Positions 32,901 to 41,108 of a DNA stretch of 64,000 nucleotides are shown piece after piece. The stretch spans positions 9,800,418 to 9,864,417 of the forward strand of contig OX387605.1 of NCBI GenBank assembly GCA_947568835.1, given 5' to 3'. The notes under the pieces are model-generated. The model saw only the letters and a list, made by a program, of their open reading frames with translations. It ran no database searches and had not been told where the DNA came from. This stretch comes from Protonemura montana. Lineage: Eukaryota; Arthropoda; Insecta; Plecoptera; Nemouridae. How positions within the stretch are numbered: the stretch's first letter is position 1; each line of letters opens with the position of its first letter. The position numbers and the translations under genes are program-made.

Positions 32901-34934
32901 TATATGTCTTTGCCTTCAACCCCAAGAAACAAAGCGATTGAGGCAGCAAGACCCCGAAGTTCCAGCCCCTCTTTGAGGTGGAGTAGCTCATTTTTCAATG
33001 AAAAAGACAAAGAAGAAAACACAAAAGATATTTGCTCAAGACCGAATGAAAAAAAAATATGTGGTCATGCATTTGATATAAGCCAGGAAACTCGAAACAA
33101 TAACACAGACGTGGGTTTTAAGAAGGGTTTCAGCCAATGTTGTTCGTATATACAAGTAAAAAAAAGTTGTCCTACAGATCTAATGCAAGCAGCTCCAAGC
33201 CGCTTTGAGGAAAGACCCAAAAGAGCGGAAAAACCTCGGGAATGTCAGGAGAGTTTTCCTTCCTACAATCAAAATCTTCTGGTCAGTTATTCTAATGAAA
33301 ATTCAAACTCAAAAAACAGTGTGCGGTTGGTTGAAGCGACCCAAATCTCGCTTCCAGACAAAAAAATCCAGTCCCTTGAAGCGCAAGACATCTCACAAGA
33401 TTCGGGAAATGAAACAACTCAATCACAGGATCCAACGATTCAAATTTTCGAAGACGATTTTTCCAATTGCAGCTCTGAAGTAAGCAATTATCATAATAGA
33501 GAGTCGTTTAATTTTGAACGAAATTCTAGAAAGCAGCATGGAGAAAACCTCTCAAGTGAGTCGAATGTGAGTCCTGAAAAATTGCATGATAATTTACCAC
33601 CGGCAAGACTTAAAACTTGCATTGACCACCAACTGAAACAGACACATAGCGAGATAAATACTGTGGTAACCTCAACATTGAGATCTCCCAGTTCCTGTGT
33701 TTCGAAGGAGAAAGTAGAAAATAGCAGCGAATTGAGGAATACGTTATTCTGTAACGAACAACGTTTGGACGAAATCGTCAAGAAGTCTGTCTTAGCTTAT
33801 TTAGAAGCAACGTTGCAGTCGTGGGGCGTGGATGAAAATCATACACCATCGCCGATACCAGCTGGCAATGCTCGTAGCATGAACTTGCCGCCAAAAGAGT
33901 TGCGCGATGGGACTAAAACGGCATCAGATGTGTCACACCAGAATAGCCAGATGAAATCTCGAAAAGTTGCACACAAGCATTCGAAATTGACAGACAAGAA
34001 ACGTTCCAGGGCTGCAATAAAGAATCCAGAGTTAATACAGTTGTTTCCCACAGCAACTTCACTTCAAGCAGCTGAAAATAATACCGAAATTCTTAGGACT
34101 ATTAATACTAAACAAGATCTAACTCACAAAGAGTTAAAATATATCGAAAAGAGGAAAGAAAATAAAGCGAAACACCGCAAATCTAGACATGTGGCTTACT
34201 TGCTAAGTGAATCAAAAATACTTTCAGAAAAAGGATTGTCAAACGAGAAATCTACATTGCAAGAAATACCAAATGATAGCTTCATGGAAGTAGTAAAACA
34301 AAATTTTTACTCTGTTCCGCCAAAAGAAGTTATGGAATGTTATGATCAAAGCACGCACGATGTAGTGAAAGGTAAGAATAAGAACATGGTTGATGACGAA
34401 TGTGATTTGATACCTACAAAAGAAAAACTTTCAACTCCTGGATGCATTAAAGCACCGCTTTGTCTTTTTGGGATGGTAACGCACGACCCTGAGCTTCGTT
34501 ATCTTCAAACATCGATCGACATTCATAAAAATAACCCTGAAAAAGATACTGATAAAAGACGGAAAAATGTTAAGTTTAGTTCAGAGAGATCGCGAAGAAA
34601 AATATTAACCGAAAGTAAAACTTCTGAAGACGAGGAGGAGAAAAAACTGAAAACTAAAAGAACTGAAACAAATAAGAGAAAAACGAAACGCAGCGCCGAA
34701 TTAGAGAGTGGAGCAATGCCTGGGTTGGGGAACGTGGAGAAAATGTTCGATGCAAGACCGCCAGTGGAGTTGAAAGAAACCTTGTGGGCTGTCACTAAGA
34801 TCTACGTGTACAGCGATGGGTCCAGAACATACGAGGTCAGGAAGCCAGAGAAAAAACGGCCGTCAAATACACCCTACCATATACACAATATTTTTGCAAC
34901 AATGGCACCTAGAAAGAGGACAGAGTTTACATGA
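29928..34934 (+). CDS. tandem disordered-protein family, member 1 (1668 residues)
   Basis: The frame runs from ATG at 29928 (good A at -3) to TGA at 34932-34934. It remains open upstream to a splice acceptor at 29895, so a 5' exon is likely. The protein is very rich in Ser, Lys, Glu, Asn and Arg, with no recognisable globular domain. A predicted amphipathic helix lies at about 1280-1301 (LDEIVKKSVLAYLEATLQSW). Short motifs include YKITF (922-926), KNVKF (1546-1550) and PSLRW (1014-1018). The C terminus carries the family module: ELKETLWAVTK at 1614-1624, then a turn SDGSRTYEV and a basic RKPEKKRP, with W1620 48 residues from the end. Two further members follow on the same strand with the same tail. 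AATAAA signals lie at 35445 and 35452, with an earlier one at 35341. I do not recognise the family. A scaffold-type intracellular role is suggested by composition only. Confidence 0.9.
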   Translation: MNNHVRQRPGLGVSHTRRMRTVNVEKLSEVSSPRRETQYKREKQFSRVTDCQTTEYQGETTPSMRSNFHSKSAKYVETTTLRSIKELYSNTRKSARLTKSKHAFERHLLGTTESNDSLSPDFSNDDYFRGDSSLESFRTNNAEENGLKQKYQKRKVKISREFEFKAECTEENFRRDRNDCSGKSTEREPGNHSSGFLDFDRNSIENIFEDDPILQEDIDTGGRLENENSLERNNISRENMPSVSSEEEKSQCSRRDKTEEENQKVEHATLPPADDINQDTKKNVDCPPSSVDSRNGNNHAAEKEADTNDRTEDDSTLHLNYSQTKKIKDKGSKIMTSIPSAANERFPALVFHPQELCSNWPSSSQSDDRICFSGPVKSEREVTLHNYDRDNDHVVEASDASNLSDNASDHISLGSTISSTATYIITDHNTVKGSPPRYGQENNISQMIIQEDAFEGSKSSSEANTIVNLQQKKLRKSNNDALVSEILDENFRNDKSLRVIIDSDLKQRLIKAANSENSGSTSSVSTNQMRSNELSVGDKVLTYDTHRSQLHLHAASLTEERMRQDGFCTTVQPHDMTMSRQSEDYGKPVGTDSSIHDQNASANNIAPLPSQPDACTDLESWEDVHNRLVKETPKVASKPSTRRRYTTMSRKSSNKLRGKLLPKQKPGTKSTQNFSSNSEETIKCSKEVNNCIIPYLKRPTSQNNKLGLKSNASTCCENHATTFLNESYPVVILPICGSSDRCLSSLYQMQSIERPQSQTTGRRENEATRDNVKNISSNSIKRNKSVQSAPHTFNSQQPLERKLPRSDTGRSHKTQPATENAATSSLAKQQDARREGRMLGKVAGEDSCLSGQTPRSLSSRSTAKSSLPASPRMVPSYGLPSSLTPVKNLRQRQEDATKAFLSRQKAGLVKKTGNSETKEASYKITFPTDVRSCDTRQINQGSSNVNHKKLIDAITSMSRERTENEEFFQHKADHEICLKKSRHTRNLLSKNYMSLPSTPRNKAIEAARPRSSSPSLRWSSSFFNEKDKEENTKDICSRPNEKKICGHAFDISQETRNNNTDVGFKKGFSQCCSYIQVKKSCPTDLMQAAPSRFEERPKRAEKPRECQESFPSYNQNLLVSYSNENSNSKNSVRLVEATQISLPDKKIQSLEAQDISQDSGNETTQSQDPTIQIFEDDFSNCSSEVSNYHNRESFNFERNSRKQHGENLSSESNVSPEKLHDNLPPARLKTCIDHQLKQTHSEINTVVTSTLRSPSSCVSKEKVENSSELRNTLFCNEQRLDEIVKKSVLAYLEATLQSWGVDENHTPSPIPAGNARSMNLPPKELRDGTKTASDVSHQNSQMKSRKVAHKHSKLTDKKRSRAAIKNPELIQLFPTATSLQAAENNTEILRTINTKQDLTHKELKYIEKRKENKAKHRKSRHVAYLLSESKILSEKGLSNEKSTLQEIPNDSFMEVVKQNFYSVPPKEVMECYDQSTHDVVKGKNKNMVDDECDLIPTKEKLSTPGCIKAPLCLFGMVTHDPELRYLQTSIDIHKNNPEKDTDKRRKNVKFSSERSRRKILTESKTSEDEEEKKLKTKRTETNKRKTKRSAELESGAMPGLGNVEKMFDARPPVELKETLWAVTKIYVYSDGSRTYEVRKPEKKRPSNTPYHIHNIFATMAPRKRTEFT

Positions 34935-35444
34935 GAATGACATTTAGATCTTGGTAATCGAAGAGGATTAAAAAATTCTGACAATTTGCTAAAATTTCTC
35001 GATTTCCTATTCCCTTGTTTGCTGTTCCTAGTTTTCTCCCTTGATCTGCCGGCAGGGCCCGAAAATATTTCTTTGGGAAATTATGAAAAGGTATCACCTT
35101 TAAAGTAACCCTGGTATCGAAGTTAAATTTCAATCAAAATTTTAGAGTCTAGCAGATAAAATATTGATAAAATATTGATAATATTTAGAAATTATGATAA
35201 TTAAATGCTGGGCGACTGTTAGCAAATTAAACTTATTTTTAGTTCAAGTTCGCCAATTTGTCACAGTTAAATATGATACGAAAATGATTAATATTAAGAG
35301 TAATTAGAAATTAGAAATTAATTCGTTTCCTAAAAGGTCTAATAAAAAAAAATGTACTACACGGCTAGAGTTCAGTGTCCAAAGATCAGAGACCGACCAT
35401 CACTGATCTCTTCTCTCAAGTATTTTGAATATCTTCTTTGTTAA

Positions 35445-35457
35445 AATAAAAAATAAA
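35445..35457 (+). terminator. polyadenylation signals for the first tandem gene
   Basis: Two AATAAA hexamers (35445-35450 and 35452-35457) lie about 510 bases after the stop codon. An earlier AATAAA at 35341-35346 is an alternative. Confidence 0.45.
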
Positions 35458-35900
35458 CATGATTTCATCTGAATGAACCCCCCTCCAAAAAAAAATATAT
35501 ATGAGATAGAAGTATAATGTGTCCTTGAAATATTTAATCGCAAGTCTTCAAAGATTCAGATCGATTTTCAGAGAAAAGTTGTTTCCTTTTTCCTACGCTT
35601 TATACTAATTGTCTAATGCATTACAACAAATGTCAATTGTTGCTACATTCATATACTATTCCTTGAGGTCATCATAGCCCTAGCATCAGCAGAAAGAAAT
35701 CACCGAAGATTCAATAAAAATTATTTTTCGATCCATAATCCATACAGGCGTTGCAATTTTAGGACCAGAAAATATCTTTTCTTTCCACTGTGCAAAATTC
35801 TGTCAAATATGTAAAACAAAATAAACAGACAACGTTTACCGTTCGCTTTAAATAGAGCGGAACTTTGATTTAAGAGCGAACCATCAAGTATCACTAAATC

Positions 35901-36374
35901 TTGCATCTCAATCTTGATCGAATTTTGAAATCACTACACGGATGCCATACTACTCAAGACGGTAGAAACGATCAAACGGGGACATGCAATCGCAGGAATA
36001 ATAACGATTTACGTCTGGAAGAACAAGCAAGTGCACCCAAGAAGGCAAAGCCGATAGATGCAACGTCTCCTCTCCGAGCACGCTTCGAGAAAATGCAAGC
36101 ACTCGTCAAACAGTGAAAACATCAAATCAAATACAGCTTACCCGCGCGTTATTTCCCGCAGAAAAGTCGGGAGCGAATCTTCCAGAGGATCAGGTTCGTC
36201 GAACGAAACATCTTTCTCATCAATATACAGAGACAAGCACGGAGGGAAAGTCGACGGAAATTCAAAGTGCGAAAAGCGGACAAGAGAAATCCGTTATTGT
36301 GTGTAGATTAAATGGAAAAACCGCGCGCAGACATGGTAGGTACAACTTAAAGGGAGAATTATCCACAACTCTGT
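35901..36374 (+). pseudogene. broken coding-like region, possible decayed exon or fourth family copy
   Basis: Three overlapping plus-strand frames are open in succession. One has no start and ends near 36116 after TSPLRARFEKMQALVKQ. One is offset by a base, runs from 36113 and reaches a strong donor (TCTGTC then GTAAGT) at 36374. One has an ATG at 36058 and ends at 36306. Their Ser/Lys/Arg-rich composition matches the neighbouring family. A faint likeness exists to residues about 890-930 of member 1 (LR-x-R-x-E, then LVK, then FP followed by an acidic residue). This suggests an exon of the second member or a decayed copy with a one-base frame break at about 36114. Purine-rich DNA also tends to be open in several frames, so this may be nothing. 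Confidence 0.3.
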
Positions 36375-36379
36375 CGTAA

Positions 36380-37756
36380 GTAAAAGAAAGCCTATAGAAA
36401 GTTATTTGTAATTATTAAGCATGTAACTCAGGTTATTCAGATTATTTAGATCTTCAGTTGTTGAATACTTACTAAGCGAAAAATGATAACGATTTTTTTT
36501 TTAAGATTTCCTCAGCGTTGACTCAAAGTGGGACGTCTTGAACTTTTTGTCTCTATAATGATGGTGGTTACCGGACTACCCGTACAAAATAAAGATTGTC
36601 GTTAATAATAAATTCTCGAGAAATGTTAAAAAAAAACCCAAAAGAAGCCCATTTTAGGTGAAGTAACGGAATTACCCAGAGTAGGTTGAAAAATAATTAT
36701 AGAAGATGGTTAAGGGGATCTAGAAAAAGTTTGATTCCAGGACAGTTACTGTCCAAACATTTTTTTATTTGACAAATACACACTAAATGAATTGAGCCCC
36801 CCATGGAATCGCCATGGAAGTAAAAAACACCCAAATGCACTTAACAGGGGTGAGGAATTTACTTGACTAACGTGCAAAGACAAACGCTTCTATCTAGGTA
36901 CTCTTCAAATGACCTAGAGTTAAAAAGAAGGCCAACTTCACTGATGCTGTATCAAACGGTTCAGCATAATGGAAACACCAGTTCTCGAGAGATCAAGGAA
37001 GTTAAGCAACACTATGCTGCGTCGGGTATTAGATGGGTGACCTTTATAATAATTACCAGTTATGAACGGAAGGGATTGAAGTCAGTGTCACTCGACTTGG
37101 TTCGCATCGTGTCGATTAGCATAGATAAGTGTAGGAATAGTGTCGTTCGAATCGCGGAGTTGGTCGAAAGTTATGTCGTTGATCCGCAAACGAGTAGGCC
37201 ACGCTTTTTCTCCTTCATTTTTTTAGGTTAGGTTCATCATCATCTTGATCATCGCTCACGAAATTATCAAAGCCATTAAACCAGTGCCTCAGGGCCTGCT
37301 GTCAAAACAGCGCTTTGTTAAACATCATATATCAATCAATTACCGAAACTCTTTCAACCAAAATAAAAATCTTTATGACAAAATAAAATCTAAACTTAAA
37401 GCAAATTAGGAATGCTTATCAGGACATGTCTGTTACAGTGTCCTCGATGAAACTCGCCCTTAATTTGTCAAAAGGGATCACAATAACTGCACCCCACAAG
37501 AGTCAGGTAATCAGGTGGTATCATGGCTGGTCGGCCAGAGAACAATGCCAGTATGATCTGCATTGCTAATACGTCGGCGACGCCAAAAGGTTCGACGGGC
37601 ATCGTCTGTACTAGCCCAAGGAAATTTGGCTTTCTATCAAAGCAGGCAACAGAGCCGCAGTAATTGCCACAAGAAAGTAACTATAGTTACTGCAGGTTAT
37701 GCCGGCGAAATGAGTGGCGCCCGGAAGAAACCGTTTTCTCGACGATCTAAAAGATC
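36380..37756. other. spacer between tandem genes 1 and 2
   Basis: Apart from the 5S-derived element there is no supported gene. A plus-strand open frame ending at 37775 overlaps the start of member 2 in another frame; its end (KKPFSRRSKR) resembles family composition, so a missed 5' exon or frame break just upstream of member 2 is possible. An in-frame TAA at 37748-37750 closes the member 2 frame. Confidence 0.4.
36973..37045 (+). repeat. 5S rRNA-derived element (5S pseudogene or 5S-headed SINE)
   Basis: The sequence matches the conserved body of eukaryotic 5S rRNA: ACACC-x-GTTCTCG at 36975-36987, the box A region GAAGTTAAGCAAC at 36998-37010, and box C AGATGGGTGACC at 37031-37042. The 20-base spacing between boxes is as in true 5S genes, so the internal Pol III promoter layout is kept. 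The 5' third and the sequence after box C are diverged, so this is not a functional 5S gene. The sequence after it, with a CATCATCATC tract near 37231, could be the body and tail of a SINE. It sits between the first and second tandem genes. Confidence 0.75.
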
Positions 37757-40717
37757 ATGTCAGAGGATCAAGTAGATGAGCGTTCTTCAAAATTTCACAT
37801 TCGGAACAAGAGTGAATCCAATCCTGACAGAGACAAAAATAGTAATGCATATTCAAAGAGTGGCAGTTACAATCAAAAGCACATTAATAAACACAGTAAA
37901 TTAAGAATCATTCCCATCATAAATTCAAGAACCGATAAAATCCCTACACAAAATCACGAATCAAAAACCAAATTTTTAAACAGAAACAGTTTTCACATAA
38001 AAGACAGGAAGCTTAAAAGTGTTTCAAATAATTTAAAGATCATTGTTGGTGACTCGGGACCAGTGCAACATAAAAGTCGAGGGACCTCTTTGGGGCGTGG
38101 TTTCATTTCGCGTGATTCGCTCGACGATGCCACGCTTGATAAAGAACGACTCAAAGGTATCGTGGGCTCGAATCAAAACATCGAATTGATACAATTGCTA
38201 AAGCAAGAAATTCAGATGCAAATTAAAGATTATATGCGCAACAATAATGAGAAGGATTCTGCAGAAACCGATTGTTTGTCATTCTCTTTATTGAAACCTC
38301 CTGGTATATTTGCGGGAGAGAAATCCATTAAAAGAAATTGTACGACACAAACCCAAAACATTGACATAAATAAGCTAGTTTTGGTTGGAAATCCTCACAG
38401 AAAGAAGAAAGTTCATTTTCATAACACAATTACAGAAAATATTGTAAGATGCGAAGATAAAATTGCGGACACAAATAAAGAAAAGTATCAAAATACAGAA
38501 AATATATTCACTGAAAAGAATGAGAATTGCAAAGAGCATGCTCTTCGCAAAGAAATGCAGTCTCCGAAAGAAAATATATCTGATATTCTAGCATTATCAG
38601 CAGAAACTCATTTGAGAGAATTCTCCACCCCTAAAACACACGATCAGGAAAACTATGAACGTTGTGTTATCGTTCAAACTAAAGACGAATCAACAGAGCC
38701 ATCTTTGGGAAATAAATCGAATTTTCATCCGAATTTAGCACCAACTGAAAAAGTTCCTTGTAAAAGTGCAAATGAATTTAAAAATAAATCAATGTATCCC
38801 GTCGTGGAGGAGAAAGAACCAATTTGTGACATCAACACAGTTTTCAAAACTGACCAAGAAAAGGAAACAAAAAGCAAAAGCATGGTAAATTTACATCAAC
38901 ACGAGGAACGTGGCGGTGTTTCTACGCAAAGCCAAGCCGGCAGTATTAAACCGTCACATCTGAGGTGGGGAGCGAATAATACGCGTCTGGCGACGCGAAA
39001 TGATAGCCGTCCGTCAAGCCCCTTCACCACGGAATGCCCTGTGAAACACGGCAAATTCCATGGGCCCGAATTACGCACGTACCATGAGGAGGAGAGCACG
39101 GCTCGGAAAATATCACCTCCAATTTACTCTGCCCTGCTCGGACCTGGAAATGCCCAGGATAACGAACAGAGGAACACTGTTGCAGAACACCAAGTAGTAA
39201 AAGACGAGCAATTAAAATACAATCAGAGGTATGAGAGGTGTGCCCTTCCAGCAAGAACTTACAGCTACCCAAGGGTTGATAGAATTTTGACAATGGACCT
39301 GGTGAATTGGGTGAAAGTGCCATCTGAATCGAAAAGTGGTTGTAAAAATGCGGTGGATGGAAAAATGAAAATTGGAGATGAGTTTGGAACATTTCCTCTT
39401 GTAGAAAAAGTGCAAACAACGAATAAAAAGCAAAGTGTCAGCTCAAACGCGTCAGAAGTCGAGCTTAAGCTAGTAAAAAAGTTAGTAAATATAGCAGAGG
39501 AAATCAAATCTATTCCGAAGACAGAATGTAAACCACATTTAAACGATTTTTGTAAAAAATATTATGAGCCATTCGAGAACAATATTTTAAAGCACTTAAT
39601 GAAGAAGCCGTACACAGAAAATGTAAGCCTCCCAACGCACCAAGGAAAATGGAGGCTCTCTAGCTCAAACCCGAACACTCAGTGCTACCTAGCAGACAGT
39701 TTTCTTGATAATAATTTCGTGATACTTGAAGACAAAAATGGCAACTTCAGTTACATGAGTACAACAAACAAGGAGAGTGCAGGAGGCGCTCGCTTTGACG
39801 AAGCATTCGCCGACAATTTGAACACCTCTTCTGAGCTGACGTCCACGCGTGATCACACTCCCCCTCTGTGCTCTTCAGAAACAAGTGACAGCCAGGGTTC
39901 TCCAGATAAAACGCCTGTCGCGGCAACTAGCGCTCAAGTAAACGGAGAGTGGAGTCACCCCCAAAGCTATGAGAACCATCAATATCACCCTAGCAGAGCC
40001 ACGGAAAATCCACAGGGAAAGCGCCTTACACATGAAAATGCTTACATCAAAAAGCCTCCAGTATTTTTCACGTCATTGACACCGTATATGAGAAAAGAAA
40101 AATTAGCCCAGGGCCTAGGGTATGAAGTGGAAACAAAAAGCGTTGCTAGTAGCTCTGCCAGCAGTGCTGGAAGTGAGAAAGGGAGATCCGAGAGCAGGGT
40201 TTATGTAAAATATAGAAAAAAGATAACCTTCGGCGGTCATTCGGACGATGAGACTAGTTTTTCAGGGGTACAAGAAGCGGCTGACGACGGTGACAGGTCA
40301 AAGCAAACATCGTTCAGCATTTTCGGGCGACCTAAGCCAGAGAAAAGCGCCACTAACAGTCATGCGAGCAAGAAAAACACACTCCGAGGTTTTTTTAGTC
40401 GACCTAATAAAGTGGCGGCCTCATCCGCTTCTGGAGGTTTAAATGACTGGCCGAATAATCACTTGAGTGAAGCTGGTTCTACAAAAACAGTAGGTAAATT
40501 TCCCCCGCAAAATGCGCAGGATGGTGGTCAGGAACGCGCCGCGAGTCCTGGTGGGGGACTTAAGGAAACGTTGTGGGGCATCACGCAGGTAAATGTGTAC
40601 AACGATGGCTCCAAGACGTTCGAATTGAGGAAACCTGGCAAAAAGAAACCATGGAGAATTCCAGAAGAAGTAGAAAATATTTTTGTCTTACCGGCGCCCA
40701 AAACACCCAATCTTTGA
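37757..40717 (+). CDS. tandem disordered-protein family, member 2 (986 residues)
   Basis: The ATG at 37757 is preceded in frame by TAA at 37748, so the start is well defined unless an exon is missed. The stop is TGA at 40715-40717. The protein is Ser/Lys/Asn/Glu-rich and looks disordered. A probable amphipathic helix lies at about 141-162 (NIELIQLLKQEIQMQIKDYM). Short motifs are KVHF (218-221) and KITF (822-825), both fitting the PP1-docking RVxF pattern, a TQT motif in NCTTQTQNID, and PSHLRW ending at W404, which echoes PSLRW in member 1. The C-terminal module is LKETLWGITQVNVY at 935-948, then NDGSKTFELRKPGKKKP; W940 is 46 residues from the end. AATAAA follows 31 bases after the stop. The gene lies 391 bases before member 3. 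Function unknown. Confidence 0.9.
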   Translation: MSEDQVDERSSKFHIRNKSESNPDRDKNSNAYSKSGSYNQKHINKHSKLRIIPIINSRTDKIPTQNHESKTKFLNRNSFHIKDRKLKSVSNNLKIIVGDSGPVQHKSRGTSLGRGFISRDSLDDATLDKERLKGIVGSNQNIELIQLLKQEIQMQIKDYMRNNNEKDSAETDCLSFSLLKPPGIFAGEKSIKRNCTTQTQNIDINKLVLVGNPHRKKKVHFHNTITENIVRCEDKIADTNKEKYQNTENIFTEKNENCKEHALRKEMQSPKENISDILALSAETHLREFSTPKTHDQENYERCVIVQTKDESTEPSLGNKSNFHPNLAPTEKVPCKSANEFKNKSMYPVVEEKEPICDINTVFKTDQEKETKSKSMVNLHQHEERGGVSTQSQAGSIKPSHLRWGANNTRLATRNDSRPSSPFTTECPVKHGKFHGPELRTYHEEESTARKISPPIYSALLGPGNAQDNEQRNTVAEHQVVKDEQLKYNQRYERCALPARTYSYPRVDRILTMDLVNWVKVPSESKSGCKNAVDGKMKIGDEFGTFPLVEKVQTTNKKQSVSSNASEVELKLVKKLVNIAEEIKSIPKTECKPHLNDFCKKYYEPFENNILKHLMKKPYTENVSLPTHQGKWRLSSSNPNTQCYLADSFLDNNFVILEDKNGNFSYMSTTNKESAGGARFDEAFADNLNTSSELTSTRDHTPPLCSSETSDSQGSPDKTPVAATSAQVNGEWSHPQSYENHQYHPSRATENPQGKRLTHENAYIKKPPVFFTSLTPYMRKEKLAQGLGYEVETKSVASSSASSAGSEKGRSESRVYVKYRKKITFGGHSDDETSFSGVQEAADDGDRSKQTSFSIFGRPKPEKSATNSHASKKNTLRGFFSRPNKVAASSASGGLNDWPNNHLSEAGSTKTVGKFPPQNAQDGGQERAASPGGGLKETLWGITQVNVYNDGSKTFELRKPGKKKPWRIPEEVENIFVLPAPKTPNL

Positions 40718-40747
40718 AGAGTTCAAATGCAGTTTATGGATTTAAAA

Positions 40748-40753
40748 AATAAA
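40748..40753 (+). terminator. polyadenylation signal for the second tandem gene
   Basis: AATAAA begins 31 bases after the stop codon of member 2. Confidence 0.6.
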
Positions 40754-41108
40754 AAAGAGGTTTTAAAATGCTGATATTTATTTTTATATCATTAAAATGA
40801 TTGAAATGTCGCCTATGTGACTATTTAGTTTACCATAAATAAGAAAATGGTTTATTTTCAAAACACATTTTCTTTAACAATAACAGTTCAATTCCATAGA
40901 AACAGAGTAGCTGTCACGAAGCTCTTCTAAAACTGTTTAGTAAAATGTAAAAAAAAACTTCAATCTTGCCATTAAATTATATCTTTAACTCGTATCCCTC
41001 TGAACACGACGAATGTTCCTGAACCTTCAGTCCAGCAGTAATTTCCAAAATTTCTTCAAAATCGATATTTGGTTGAAGAGGGGACCAATCAGCAAGTAGC
41101 TCTGAAGA

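Noticed and set aside
30380..34795. Many antisense and offset frames inside the first tandem gene
   Set aside because: Shadows of a purine-rich coding strand; they lack the conserved tail and good starts.
37141..37160. tRNA-like B-box (CGTTCGAATCGCG)
   Set aside because: No A-box at the right distance and no cloverleaf; it lies downstream of the 5S-derived element.
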